Positions 18,714-26,923 of a DNA stretch of 64,000 bases are shown here, piece by piece. The position numbers were made by a program, and so were the translations under genes. Every line of letters starts with the position of its first letter. Within the stretch, counting starts at the first letter, position 1. Origin of the DNA: Taishania pollutisoli (GTDB taxonomy: Bacteria; Bacteroidota; Bacteroidia; Flavobacteriales_D; Crocinitomicaceae); NCBI RefSeq assembly GCF_014518315.1, contig NZ_JACVEL010000002.1:62001-126000 (forward strand). Reading direction: 5' to 3'. The notes beneath the pieces were generated by a model, which searched no databases, was not told the DNA's origin, and saw nothing but the letters and a program-made list of their open reading frames with translations.

Positions 18714-19640
18714 ATGCAAACTGAAAATAGTCTTCTTACCGATCTTAAAAATACGTTCCGGACAGGGGGCATGACCGTGAAGTTGATTTTTGTCAACATC
18801 CTGGTTTTTATTGCCATCGGAATTCTTGAAGTTGTTTCCAGTATTATCGGAGGTGTTCCGGGGACTCTGGTACTGGATCTCACAGATGTTGTTTTTGCTT
18901 TATTTACCCCCATCAGGGAGTTTATTGTCAAACCCTGGGGGTTGTTTACAAGTATTTTTGCGCACTACAGCTTCATTCACTTGTTGTTAAATATGGTGTT
19001 TTTGTATAGTGTGGGAAGAATTTTTGAGCAATTCTTCAGTGCAAAACGCTTGCTGTATACATACATTCTCGGAGGTATTTTTGGAGGATTGCTGGAATTG
19101 ATTGCGCATTTAATCCTTCCTTCAGTCGGAGGGACAATGGTTGTTGGAGCATCCGGTGCCGTGATGGCAATTCTGGTAGCAACCGCATTCTATCAACCGA
19201 AGTTAACGGTTTCTATCTGGGGGATATTCAATATGCGGTTGATCTATCTCGCATTGATCTTTATCCTGGTAAATTTGTACAATGCAGGAATGGGTACAAA
19301 AGACGGAACAGCTTATTTTGCTCATCTGGGAGGGGCGCTTTTAGGTTTTTTATCCGTTCGCAATCCATTTAGTATGAATAACATCATCAATCGGGGGATC
19401 AGAATCGGGGACGGGCTCGTTTCTGTTTTCAAAAAAAGGAAAACAAACAGCGGAAATTTTCGTTATTCTAAAGAAAAAGCGGGAGCAACAAAGCGGTTTA
19501 AAACGGACGAGGAATACAACATGGAAGCAAAAAAACGTCAGGAGCGCATTGATGCAATTCTGGATAAGATTTCAAAATCCGGTTATGAATCCTTGACAAA
19601 GGAAGAAAAAGATTTGCTGTTCAGGCAGGGAAATCAGTAA
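18714..19640 (+). CDS. Second rhomboid family protease with cytosolic C-terminal tail
   Basis: 308 residues with a rhomboid core of about six membrane segments: catalytic S147 in VVGASGAVMAI and H204 in YFAHLGGALLG. A tail of about 85 residues follows, basic at first and ending in a small helical motif (ERIDAILDKISKSGYESLTKEEKDLL) that I recognise from other Bacteroidota rhomboids, where it may bind partners. The two rhomboids are only distantly similar, so this is not a recent duplication. It is 10 bp ahead of the next gene. Confidence 0.9.
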   Translation: MQTENSLLTDLKNTFRTGGMTVKLIFVNILVFIAIGILEVVSSIIGGVPGTLVLDLTDVVFALFTPIREFIVKPWGLFTSIFAHYSFIHLLLNMVFLYSVGRIFEQFFSAKRLLYTYILGGIFGGLLELIAHLILPSVGGTMVVGASGAVMAILVATAFYQPKLTVSIWGIFNMRLIYLALIFILVNLYNAGMGTKDGTAYFAHLGGALLGFLSVRNPFSMNNIINRGIRIGDGLVSVFKKRKTNSGNFRYSKEKAGATKRFKTDEEYNMEAKKRQERIDAILDKISKSGYESLTKEEKDLLFRQGNQ

Positions 19641-19650
19641 GGAGACAGGC

Positions 19651-20766
19651 ATGAGTAAGGTGAGCAGGCTGAAAAAGATTGTACGTTTTTCCAACGTGAT
19701 GAGAATAGGATCCGTGGCCCTTATTGTCGCTCTGCTTATTTCTTACCTGACTCCGTTGATACATCCTCAGCACCTGTGGATTTTACCCTTTTTTGGATTG
19801 GCGTACCCAATTCTGGTGTTTTTATCATTTATTGTTATTCTTTACTGGGCCTTTCTTCGTTCTGCAAAATGGAGCATTACACTCTTGCTGCTGGTTGTTG
19901 CAGGATATCCTTATTTCCTGCGATTGTTTGCATATGGAGAATCCGTGAAACTTCCTGAAAATGCAGTGACAAGTATTAAAGTTGTGTCAAACAATGTGCA
20001 GATTTTTGACTTGTATGACGAAGACAGAGAAAAAAAGTACACGACCAGGGATAGTATCTTTAATTACGTCATTAATCAGCAACCGGATGTTGTCTGCTTC
20101 CAGGAGTTTTATAAAAAAGACAACCCGACGGAATTTCAAACAACAGATTTATTTCGAAAAGAATTTGATGGTGCAGATCATCATCAACGCTACATTTACA
20201 AAAAAACAGGGAGGCAGCATTTTGGTGTTGTTATGTTTTCCAGGTTGCCCGTCATTGCAAAAGGAGATGTTATTTTTGAATCGGAAGACGAAACAAATTA
20301 CAATTTCTGTATTTACATGGATGTTGTAAAAAATCAGGATACATTTCGCGTGTACAATGTCCATTTGCAGTCGTTTAGAATCAGTAAAATTCAGGATGAA
20401 GGAGAAGGAAAGTCGGAGGTGGTGAAAGGAATCGTCCAAAAACTAAAAACAGCGTATCCTAAACGTGCAGACCAGGCAATCCGAATCAATGAACACATCA
20501 GGAATTCCCCTTACCCGGTCATCGTATGTGGTGATTTTAACGATACACCAGTGTCATTTGTCTACAATCAGTTTCAAGATCACCTCACAGATGCTTTTCT
20601 GAGTTGTGGATCGGGAATCGGTTCAACATATGTAGGAAAGTTACCGGCCGGAAGAATTGATTACGTATTTCATTCTCCGGAGTTGGTTTCAACAAATTTT
20701 TTCATTCAAAAAAGAGCATTCAGCGATCATCGTGCCATTTCATGTGTGGTGAGTAAAGTAAAATAG
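19651..20766 (+). CDS. Membrane-anchored endonuclease/exonuclease/phosphatase family protein
   Basis: 371 residues with two or three N-terminal membrane segments (about 20-95), then an EEP domain: VVSNNVQIFD (metal-site Asn), VCFQEF (Glu), YNVHLQSFRIS, CGDFNDTP and FSDHRAIS (catalytic Asp-His). The fold is used by DNases, phosphodiesterases and sphingomyelinases; the active site would face outside the cytosol given the anchoring. The substrate is unknown. A clear AAGGAG ribosome binding site precedes the ATG. The stop is 2 bp before rluF. Confidence 0.88.
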   Translation: MSKVSRLKKIVRFSNVMRIGSVALIVALLISYLTPLIHPQHLWILPFFGLAYPILVFLSFIVILYWAFLRSAKWSITLLLLVVAGYPYFLRLFAYGESVKLPENAVTSIKVVSNNVQIFDLYDEDREKKYTTRDSIFNYVINQQPDVVCFQEFYKKDNPTEFQTTDLFRKEFDGADHHQRYIYKKTGRQHFGVVMFSRLPVIAKGDVIFESEDETNYNFCIYMDVVKNQDTFRVYNVHLQSFRISKIQDEGEGKSEVVKGIVQKLKTAYPKRADQAIRINEHIRNSPYPVIVCGDFNDTPVSFVYNQFQDHLTDAFLSCGSGIGSTYVGKLPAGRIDYVFHSPELVSTNFFIQKRAFSDHRAISCVVSKVK

Positions 20767-20768
20767 AT

Positions 20769-21500
20769 ATGAGCGAAGGACAAGTGACACGCATCAATAA
20801 GTACCTGAGTGAGATTGGGTTTTGCTCACGAAGGGCGGCAGATAAGCTGATCGAAGAAGGTCGTGTGAAAATTAATGGTGTGATTCCTGAAATGGGAACA
20901 AAAGTTGGAAAGGATGATCAAATTCATGTGGACGGGAAATTAATCCAGGATAAGAAAGCCGCACCTGTATACCTGGCTTTCAATAAGCCAAGAGGAATCG
21001 TCTGTACAACAGATACCAAACGTGAAAAAGATAATATTGTTGATTTCATCAATTACCCGGAACGGATTTTCCCGGTTGGAAGGTTGGATAAAGCAAGTGA
21101 AGGATTGATTTTCATGACCAATGACGGAGATATTGTCAATAAAATCCTTCGGGCAAGGAATAACCATGAGAAAGAATACATCGTTCGCGTAGATTTACCC
21201 ATTACAGCACAATTTTTAGAAAAAATGCGTTCCGGAGTACCTATTCTGGATACGGTAACGCGAGAGTGTGTCGTAGAACAATTGGATCGGTTCAAATTCA
21301 GAATTATTCTGACACAGGGATTAAACAGGCAGATCCGAAGAATGTGTGAATACCTTGGCTATGAGGTTAAAAGTCTGAAACGAATCCGGATCATGAATAT
21401 CTCATTGGATGTTCCGGTTGGTCAATACCGCCATTTTACGCAGGAAGAGTTGGATACACTTAACCAGTTGTGCGCTGATTCATCTAAAACAGTCGATTGA
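20769..21500 (+). CDS. rluF: 23S rRNA pseudouridine synthase, RluF type
   Basis: 243 residues. An N-terminal S4 RNA-binding domain (NKYLSEIGFCSRRAADKLIEEGRVKING) is followed by the RsuA-type catalytic domain with RLDKASEGLIFMTNDGDIV, whose Asp is the nucleophile, and NNHEKEYIVRVDLPIT, which resembles E. coli RluF. RluF makes pseudouridine at position 2604 of 23S rRNA. It is the last gene of the mutL run. Confidence 0.9.
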   Translation: MSEGQVTRINKYLSEIGFCSRRAADKLIEEGRVKINGVIPEMGTKVGKDDQIHVDGKLIQDKKAAPVYLAFNKPRGIVCTTDTKREKDNIVDFINYPERIFPVGRLDKASEGLIFMTNDGDIVNKILRARNNHEKEYIVRVDLPITAQFLEKMRSGVPILDTVTRECVVEQLDRFKFRIILTQGLNRQIRRMCEYLGYEVKSLKRIRIMNISLDVPVGQYRHFTQEELDTLNQLCADSSKTVD

Positions 21501-21573
21501 TTTAAATCTTCCCGGGGAGTTAGGCCACGATTGTATGATCCCGTGTTTTTAACAACTATTTATGATTTTGTCC

Positions 21574-21599
21574 TATCGCAATAAGACGATATCGCGATA
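21574..21599 (+). repeat. 26-bp intergenic hairpin element, copy 4
   Basis: Left arm TATCGCAATAA, loop GACG, right arm ATATCGCGATA. Together with the four preceding bases it matches copy 5 at 29 of 30 positions in the same orientation, so copies 4 and 5 are direct repeats that flank the MFS gene. Confidence 0.85.
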
Positions 21600-21607
21600 A
21601 TTACTGT

Positions 21608-21615
21608 TAATTTTG
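21608..21615 (+). promoter_or_regulatory. -7 element of the MFS gene
   Basis: TAATTTTG matches TAnnTTTG, 10 bp before the ATG; hairpin copy 4 occupies the place of the -33 region. Confidence 0.55.
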
Positions 21616-21625
21616 TGGTTTCGTT

Positions 21626-22879
21626 ATGACACATAAACCAATCAATAAGACATTCCTCATTATTCTTCTTGGAATCCTTGCAGCCTTAGGGCCATTTACA
21701 ATCGACATGTACCTTCCCGGATTCAAACGCATTGCAGAGGATTTCGGGACCGATGAAAAACAGGTTGCTTTTACGCTCACCTCTTATTTTGTCGGTATTG
21801 CTGTCGGACAATTGATCTACGGACCAATTGTTGATAAATACGGTAGAAAAAAGCCGTTACTGGCAGGGTTGTTGATTTATATTCTTGCGGCAGTGGGGTG
21901 TGCATTGTCCCCCAATATAGAAACGATGATCGGAATGCGCTTGCTTCAGGCATTGGGAGGATGTGTCGGAATGGTGGCTTCCAATGCGATTATCAGTGAT
22001 ACGTACGAAAAAGAAAAAAGAGCGAAAGCATTTTCTTCAATTATGTTGGTGATGGGAGTTGCTCCGCTGATTGCTCCCAGTTTTGGAAGCCTTTTACTGA
22101 AAGAGGCTGACTGGGAATATATTTTTTACTTTCTGGCGATTTTTTCAGCATTTGTTGCGGCATTAATCTATTTTTTTCTTCCGGAGACCAGTAGCTATAT
22201 GCATTCAAATAAGTTGAAGGTTAGAAAGATATCCGCAGATTACTGGAAGATTTTCCAAAATAAAACGTTCTTATTTTACACATTAGCAGGGAGCCTGGCC
22301 ATGTCGATTTTATTCGCCTATGTTTCCTCTGCTGCTTTCGTTTTTCTGACGATTCATAAATTGGATCAGGGAACCTTTTCTTTGTTATTTGCAATAAATG
22401 CTTCCGGTCTGATATCCGGAAGTTACATCAACGGTTTGTTGACGAAGTACTTCAACTATATAAAAATTGCCAAAGTTGCTTCTTGGATATTGAGCCTGGT
22501 TGCGATCGGTATTTTAATTGCCGTGAATTTCCGTTCCGATCTTCATTATTACTGGATCGTGGCGGGTATTTTCTCCATTCTCTTTTTGATTGGATTTATC
22601 AACCCGAATGCGACAGCTGCTTCCCTGGCACCGTTTACAGAGAATGCAGGAGCGGCATCAGCATTAGGTGGTGCGGTCAGAATGGGGATCGGTGCACTGG
22701 TTGCTGCGGTGATTGGTATCTTTCAGGGAGATTCCTCGAATACCTTGTTTGTAACCATCTTTTTATTAGCGTTTTTAGTAATGTTGTTGTTGTCCGTTGC
22801 TCCGGTAATTGCAAAGCGGAAAGCAAAGAAGAAGGCTGAAAAGGGAGAGGAGCATCCTCCTGGTCCTATCGCAATATGA
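21626..22879 (+). CDS. MFS drug transporter of the Bcr/CflA type
   Basis: 417 residues with 12 predicted membrane segments. GPFTIDMYLPGFKRIAEDFG at the first helix, the loop motif GPIVDKYGRKKPLL and RLLQALGGCVGMVASNAIISD fit the Bcr/CflA subgroup of drug:H+ antiporters, which export chloramphenicol, bicyclomycin and similar molecules; the substrate here is open. The charged C-terminal tail ends in PPGPIAI, and the last four codons plus the stop come from hairpin copy 5. It is transcribed alone. Confidence 0.9.
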   Translation: MTHKPINKTFLIILLGILAALGPFTIDMYLPGFKRIAEDFGTDEKQVAFTLTSYFVGIAVGQLIYGPIVDKYGRKKPLLAGLLIYILAAVGCALSPNIETMIGMRLLQALGGCVGMVASNAIISDTYEKEKRAKAFSSIMLVMGVAPLIAPSFGSLLLKEADWEYIFYFLAIFSAFVAALIYFFLPETSSYMHSNKLKVRKISADYWKIFQNKTFLFYTLAGSLAMSILFAYVSSAAFVFLTIHKLDQGTFSLLFAINASGLISGSYINGLLTKYFNYIKIAKVASWILSLVAIGILIAVNFRSDLHYYWIVAGIFSILFLIGFINPNATAASLAPFTENAGAASALGGAVRMGIGALVAAVIGIFQGDSSNTLFVTIFLLAFLVMLLLSVAPVIAKRKAKKKAEKGEEHPPGPIAI

Positions 22880-22892
22880 CGATATCGCGATA
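22867..22892 (+). repeat. 26-bp intergenic hairpin element, copy 5, overlapping the MFS stop codon
   Basis: Left arm TATCGCAATAT, loop GACG, right arm ATATCGCGATA. Bases 22867-22879 are the last codons and the TGA stop of the MFS gene. Confidence 0.85.
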
Positions 22893-22918
22893 TTTATGAA
22901 TAGAAAAGTGCCATAGCA

Positions 22919-22951
22919 AAAAGGCCTGAATATTACTATCCGGGCCCTTTC
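22919..22951. terminator. Possible terminator between convergent genes
   Basis: AAAAAGGCC pairs imperfectly with GGGCCCTTT across a ~15-nt loop; weak. Confidence 0.4.
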
Positions 22952-22974
22952 AATAAAATCGTTCTGTAAAGTGA

Positions 22975-23592
22975 TTATTTCGCGTTCTCAACAACTTTTG
23001 TTGTAAATGACAAATCGACTTCTGACCATACTTTAGTGACACCATTTTCTGTATGATTTTCTTTACAAGCGGCATTCAACACATCAATTGCCTTACTGGT
23101 ATTCCATTTTGCAATGTCCATTGTTGCCTTGAATGAAAAGTTTTTGTCTGCAATCTCGTATTTTCCTTTTACAAGATCGGTAATGCCATTCATCGTTACT
23201 TCCAATTCCGCAGTCCCGTCATCAGCTAACTTGACAATATGACCAGTTAAATCTACCGTTGACATGGTTCCAAAAAAGAACTCTATGATCTTAGCGTTCC
23301 GCGATTCATCCTGTGTTTCGATGGAACTTACAGGAATCGTAAAACCAAATGATTCTGCTAATGTTTTTACGTCTGCAGCTTCACTAACAGAAGTAATGGT
23401 GATCTTGTTAAATGTTCCCTTCACCGGAGCTTTACTTTCAAATTTAAAAGCTGTCCACTCCATCACCGAATTTTCGTGACTGTAACTATACGTAACATCT
23501 TTTTTTTCGTCCGTTTGTTCACCTTTTCCTCCACATGCAGCAAGTACAACAATACCCGCAATCAGAGTAATACACTTAATAAACTGTTTCAT
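22975..23592 (-). CDS. YceI-family lipoprotein
   Basis: 205 residues with a lipoprotein signal (VVLAACGGKG, lipidated Cys at ~20) and a YceI-type lipocalin-like beta-barrel: NSVMEWTAFKFESKAPVKGTFNKITI, FFGTMSTVDLTGHI and LEVTMNGITDLVKGKYEI. YceI-like proteins bind isoprenoid or other amphiphilic ligands in the periplasm. The function here is unknown. Transcribed alone. Confidence 0.85.
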   Translation of the reverse strand: MKQFIKCITLIAGIVVLAACGGKGEQTDEKKDVTYSYSHENSVMEWTAFKFESKAPVKGTFNKITITSVSEAADVKTLAESFGFTIPVSSIETQDESRNAKIIEFFFGTMSTVDLTGHIVKLADDGTAELEVTMNGITDLVKGKYEIADKNFSFKATMDIAKWNTSKAIDVLNAACKENHTENGVTKVWSEVDLSFTTKVVENAK

Positions 23593-23652
23593 TTCACGCT
23601 ATTTTTTTCGAAAATACAAATTTCAAAGACAAGAAAGGTCAAAATCTATTGT

Positions 23653-23660
23653 TAATTTTG
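23653..23660 (+). promoter_or_regulatory. -7 element upstream of the mnmD pair
   Basis: TAATTTTG matches TAnnTTTG, 17 bp before the ATG at 23678. Confidence 0.5.
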
Positions 23661-23677
23661 CGTTATAATTTCAGAAC

Positions 23678-24043
23678 ATGGATCATCACATAGAATTGAG
23701 GTTTCAAAAATTGAAATCATTGCTGGAGGAAAAATTTGGAGAAGGAATGGATGTTTCCGCTATTCTGTTTTTGATTGGAGTCAATGAATTGGGAGAGGGG
23801 TATCGCAAATTCAGTAAAAATCAGAAAACGGACCTGATGCACATTGCTATTTGCACCTTATTGGAACCATACGGATATTATGAGTTTGAGGGGAGAGACG
23901 GAGACAACTGGCCACATTATAAATTATTGAAGGACTTACCTCCACTTGACAATCGCCAGCAGCAACACCTGCTCAAAGAAGGAATGATTGATTATTTTAT
24001 CCAGAATGATTATTATACGGAAGAAGAATTACATGTCGTTTAA
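23678..24043 (+). CDS. Small conserved protein of unknown function, coupled to mnmD
   Basis: 121 residues, mostly helical, acidic, no signal peptide or membrane segment. Features: FQKLKSLLEEKFGEGMDVSAIL, LIGVNELGEGYRKFSKNQKTDLMHI and a C-terminal EEELHVV. I recall similar proteins in other Bacteroidota genomes, often without annotation. Its stop is directly followed by the mnmD ATG with no gap, so expression is coupled, and it may act with the tRNA-modifying enzyme; that is inference. Confidence 0.7.
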   Translation: MDHHIELRFQKLKSLLEEKFGEGMDVSAILFLIGVNELGEGYRKFSKNQKTDLMHIAICTLLEPYGYYEFEGRDGDNWPHYKLLKDLPPLDNRQQQHLLKEGMIDYFIQNDYYTEEELHVV

Positions 24044-24709
24044 ATGAAATACGAGATCATTACAACAAATGACGGTTCTAAAACCATTTATGTGCCTCAC
24101 TTGGATGAGACATACCATTCATCTCATGGAGCGGTACAGGAAGCGATTCATGTGTTTATCCGGCATGGAATTCGGGCAATTGAAAAGCGCGAACTTCGTG
24201 TTTTTGAGATGGGATTCGGTACGGGATTGAATGCATTACTGACGTATGTTGAATCGGAACAGTTCAAACGAACAATTCATTACAGCGGTATTGAAGCGTA
24301 TCCGGTAGAACTGGAGATGGCAATGTTGATGGACTATTGTTTATTAATCGGAGAAGAATACCAGGGAAATTTTGCAGAATTGCACCAGGCAGATTGGAAC
24401 CGCAAACACCGATTGTCAGATTTGTTTTCATTTGAAAAAATCCATGCAAAAATAGAAGAATTTACGCCGCCCCATGCGGAATTTGACATTGTCTTTTTTG
24501 ATGCGTTTGGCCCCCGGGCGCAGGAAGATATGTGGGCCCCTTCTATTTTGAAAAAAATGTATGACGCACTGATTCCGGGTGGTTTTTTGGTAACTTATTG
24601 TGCAAAAGGACAGGTAAAACGTGATTTGAAGTCGCTTGGTTTTCACGTCGAAGCATTACCGGGACCTCCCGGAAAACGAGAAATGACAAGGGCGTGGAAA
24701 TACAGTTGA
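24044..24709 (+). CDS. mnmD: tRNA wobble uridine methyltransferase MnmD (stand-alone)
   Basis: 221 residues, a Rossmann methyltransferase with SAM motif FEMGFGTGLNALLTYV and the family segments DIVFFDAFGPRAQEDMWAPS, GGFLVTYCAKGQVKRDLKS and PGPPGKREMTRA. It corresponds to the methyltransferase half of E. coli MnmC and converts nm5s2U to mnm5s2U at tRNA position 34; here the oxidase half is absent, as in other stand-alone MnmD proteins. It follows the 121-residue protein with no gap. Confidence 0.9.
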   Translation: MKYEIITTNDGSKTIYVPHLDETYHSSHGAVQEAIHVFIRHGIRAIEKRELRVFEMGFGTGLNALLTYVESEQFKRTIHYSGIEAYPVELEMAMLMDYCLLIGEEYQGNFAELHQADWNRKHRLSDLFSFEKIHAKIEEFTPPHAEFDIVFFDAFGPRAQEDMWAPSILKKMYDALIPGGFLVTYCAKGQVKRDLKSLGFHVEALPGPPGKREMTRAWKYS

Positions 24710-24737
24710 TCCAACGGGAAAAATGAATACATTGCGA

Positions 24738-24763
24738 TATCGCAATATTCCGATATGGCGATA
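24738..24763 (+). repeat. 26-bp intergenic hairpin element, copy 6
   Basis: Left arm TATCGCAATAT, loop TCCG, right arm ATATGGCGATA. It overlaps a perfect 16-bp palindrome ATTGCGATATCGCAAT at 24731-24746. Between convergent genes, so it may also stop transcription from both sides. Confidence 0.85.
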
Positions 24764-24768
24764 ACTGA

Positions 24769-25572
24769 TTATTCTTTATTCAGAGTCCTTAATGCTTTTC
24801 GAATAATATAACCTGTCGCTTTCGTATCACTTTCTTCTTTCCATTTTTGACAAATAATCTGTACAAAATCAGGGCGGGTTTTGCTGGCATCATTCAGCCA
24901 GTTTCCGACGCTATCCTGTACATATTTCGCAGGATCGGATTTTAAAGGGTTCAATACCGGTAATGCCAGTTCCGGTTGCTGTTTTAATACATCAATGTGT
25001 GTGCACCAAACACCTCTGGGACGAATGGATTCACATGCAAATCGACGCACATTCGGATTTTCATCGATTGCCCAGGTCGATAAAATATCAATACTTTTTT
25101 TCAGCTGATCGGTAATGTCCTTTCGAACAGCCATCCAACAGATTTCCCTCACACCAAAATGTTCATCTGCCGCAAAAAGCTTAATGGCTTCCAGTTTTTT
25201 CTCAATGGAAAGCTGTTGATTTTTCCCGATGAAATAAGTCGCCCAACACCGAACAATATCAGCTGAATGCTGCATTAACAAAGTAGAAAATGCTGTGTCG
25301 TTATTCTCAATCGTCAGCATAAACAAACGAGTTCCGATCGCTTCATTGATTGTATTGACGGTTTGTTTTTTTAGCTGGTCAATTTCATCGAGTACCGATT
25401 GCAGGTAGTGAATCCGGTTGTTGTGCTTCAGGATATTCGATAGCAGTAATCGCTGATCAACAGATAGCCATTCTACAAGATTTGCTGTTTCGATCGTTCC
25501 CTCATTTAATTGTTGCAGAATTGCTCCCGGAATATCTTTTGTGGAGCGTGCCCCTTTTCGCTTTTCGGTCAT
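24769..25572 (-). CDS. HEAT-repeat protein of the AlkC/AlkD DNA-alkylation-repair type
   Basis: 267 residues of helical repeats. The segments DENPNVRRFACESIRPRGVWC and LKSDPAKYVQDSVGNWLNDASKTRPD match the conserved core of the AlkC branch of HEAT-like DNA glycosylases, which excise 3-methyladenine or related bases without base flipping. An N-terminal part of about 100 residues is also helical. Activity on DNA is inferred from family only. The start is 3 bp after the stop of lysC, so the gene is expressed from the lysC transcript. Confidence 0.78.
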   Translation of the reverse strand: MTEKRKGARSTKDIPGAILQQLNEGTIETANLVEWLSVDQRLLLSNILKHNNRIHYLQSVLDEIDQLKKQTVNTINEAIGTRLFMLTIENNDTAFSTLLMQHSADIVRCWATYFIGKNQQLSIEKKLEAIKLFAADEHFGVREICWMAVRKDITDQLKKSIDILSTWAIDENPNVRRFACESIRPRGVWCTHIDVLKQQPELALPVLNPLKSDPAKYVQDSVGNWLNDASKTRPDFVQIICQKWKEESDTKATGYIIRKALRTLNKE

Positions 25573-25575
25573 TGC

Positions 25576-26847
25576 TTATTTGTCTTTCATGACAATCCGT
25601 GCCGTCTGACGGGAGAATTGCTCCAGTAGAATATCTTTTTTAATTGTCACGCGGTCAATTGTTGCCTGATCATAATGTCGAATGGTAACCAATTCCAGCC
25701 CCTCGTTATACCGAACTTCATAGTCAGACCGAAAGGTCTTGAGAATGGTTTCAATATCTACTTTTTCGGCATCAACCAGAATTGAAAAGCTGAGGGCAGA
25801 GTTTTGCATCAGGTTTATTTTTGCCCCGATTTCAGAAAGCCGGTTGAAAATATCGCTGAGGTGTGATTCCACAATAAATGAAAAGTCACGCGTTCGGAAA
25901 GAGATGAGTAACTGGTTTACCTTGAAAATAAAGGACGGTACCAGGTGGTCGAATGCGCCGGAAGATTGAATTTCTGTTCCTTCAGCCTGTGGGGCAACGA
26001 ATGATTTAACAAACAATGAAATGTTCTTGTTTTGAAGTGGCTTCAATGTTTTCGGATGGATGACACTTGCTCCGTAATAAGAAAGTTCAATTGCCTCACT
26101 AAACGAAATCTTATCCAGTTTGATCGTGTTATCAAAGTACTTCGGGTCGGCATTTAGCATGCCCGGAACATCTTTCCAAATGGTCACATTTTCAGCATCC
26201 AGACAGTATGCAAAAATTCCCGCAGTAAAGTCGGAACCCTCTCTTCCCAATGTGGTCGTTAATAATTCAACTGTATGTCCGATGAAACCTTGTGTAATAA
26301 TAATATCTGCCTGTTCAAAAGCCGGTAATACCGTTGAACGGATCAGTTCTTCCGTGCGCTTCCAGTCAACTTCTGCATCGCGGAATACATTGTTGGTGCG
26401 AATGAGTCTGCGGGCGTCCACCCATTTTGAAGCAAAACCGGACATGCTGATATACGCTTCTACAATCAGCGTGGAAATGACTTCTCCCAACGAAACAATT
26501 TGATCGTATTCATAATTGTAATGATCCGGAATTTCATTTTGGTACCGGTTTTCCAATGCCTGAAAAACCTCGTTCAATTGTTGATATACGGGATGAGCAG
26601 AAGAAGGGAATAGTTGATCTGCAATGGTGAAATGGAATGATTTTAACTCCGCAATTTTTTCGTCAAATACGGATTTATTTCGTTTCCAGAGGGCGTCAAC
26701 AACCAGTTCCAAAGCATTGGTGGTTTTTCCCATAGCGGAAATAACAATTAACAGCTTTTTTCCCTCAAATAACCGGATGATTTCAGTAACATTTCTTACA
26801 GCATCAGCATCTTTCACCGATGCACCTCCAAACTTAAACACATTCAT
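25576..26847 (-). CDS. lysC: Aspartate kinase
   Basis: 423 residues. The N-terminal amino acid kinase domain has KFGGASVKDADAVRN, the ATP/aspartate residues in TQGFIGHTVELLTTTLGREGSDFTAG and DVPGMLNADPK; the C-terminal ~120 residues form an ACT-like regulatory region (RTRDFSFIVESHLSDIFNRLSEIGAKINLMQN). It phosphorylates aspartate in the first step to lysine, threonine and methionine. It is monofunctional, not fused to homoserine dehydrogenase. The AlkC-like gene follows 3 bp later. Confidence 0.95.
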   Translation of the reverse strand: MNVFKFGGASVKDADAVRNVTEIIRLFEGKKLLIVISAMGKTTNALELVVDALWKRNKSVFDEKIAELKSFHFTIADQLFPSSAHPVYQQLNEVFQALENRYQNEIPDHYNYEYDQIVSLGEVISTLIVEAYISMSGFASKWVDARRLIRTNNVFRDAEVDWKRTEELIRSTVLPAFEQADIIITQGFIGHTVELLTTTLGREGSDFTAGIFAYCLDAENVTIWKDVPGMLNADPKYFDNTIKLDKISFSEAIELSYYGASVIHPKTLKPLQNKNISLFVKSFVAPQAEGTEIQSSGAFDHLVPSFIFKVNQLLISFRTRDFSFIVESHLSDIFNRLSEIGAKINLMQNSALSFSILVDAEKVDIETILKTFRSDYEVRYNEGLELVTIRHYDQATIDRVTIKKDILLEQFSRQTARIVMKDK

Positions 26848-26923
26848 ATCAGATCAAGTTTTGTAGTCGTATGGTCATTTTACGACGCTTTTAACGGCCG
26901 GTAAATTGAAATACAGACAAGGT

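Noticed and set aside
21570-22892. MFS gene with flanking repeats as an insertion sequence
   Set aside because: No transposase, terminal inverted repeats or target duplication; only short direct repeats of a dispersed family.
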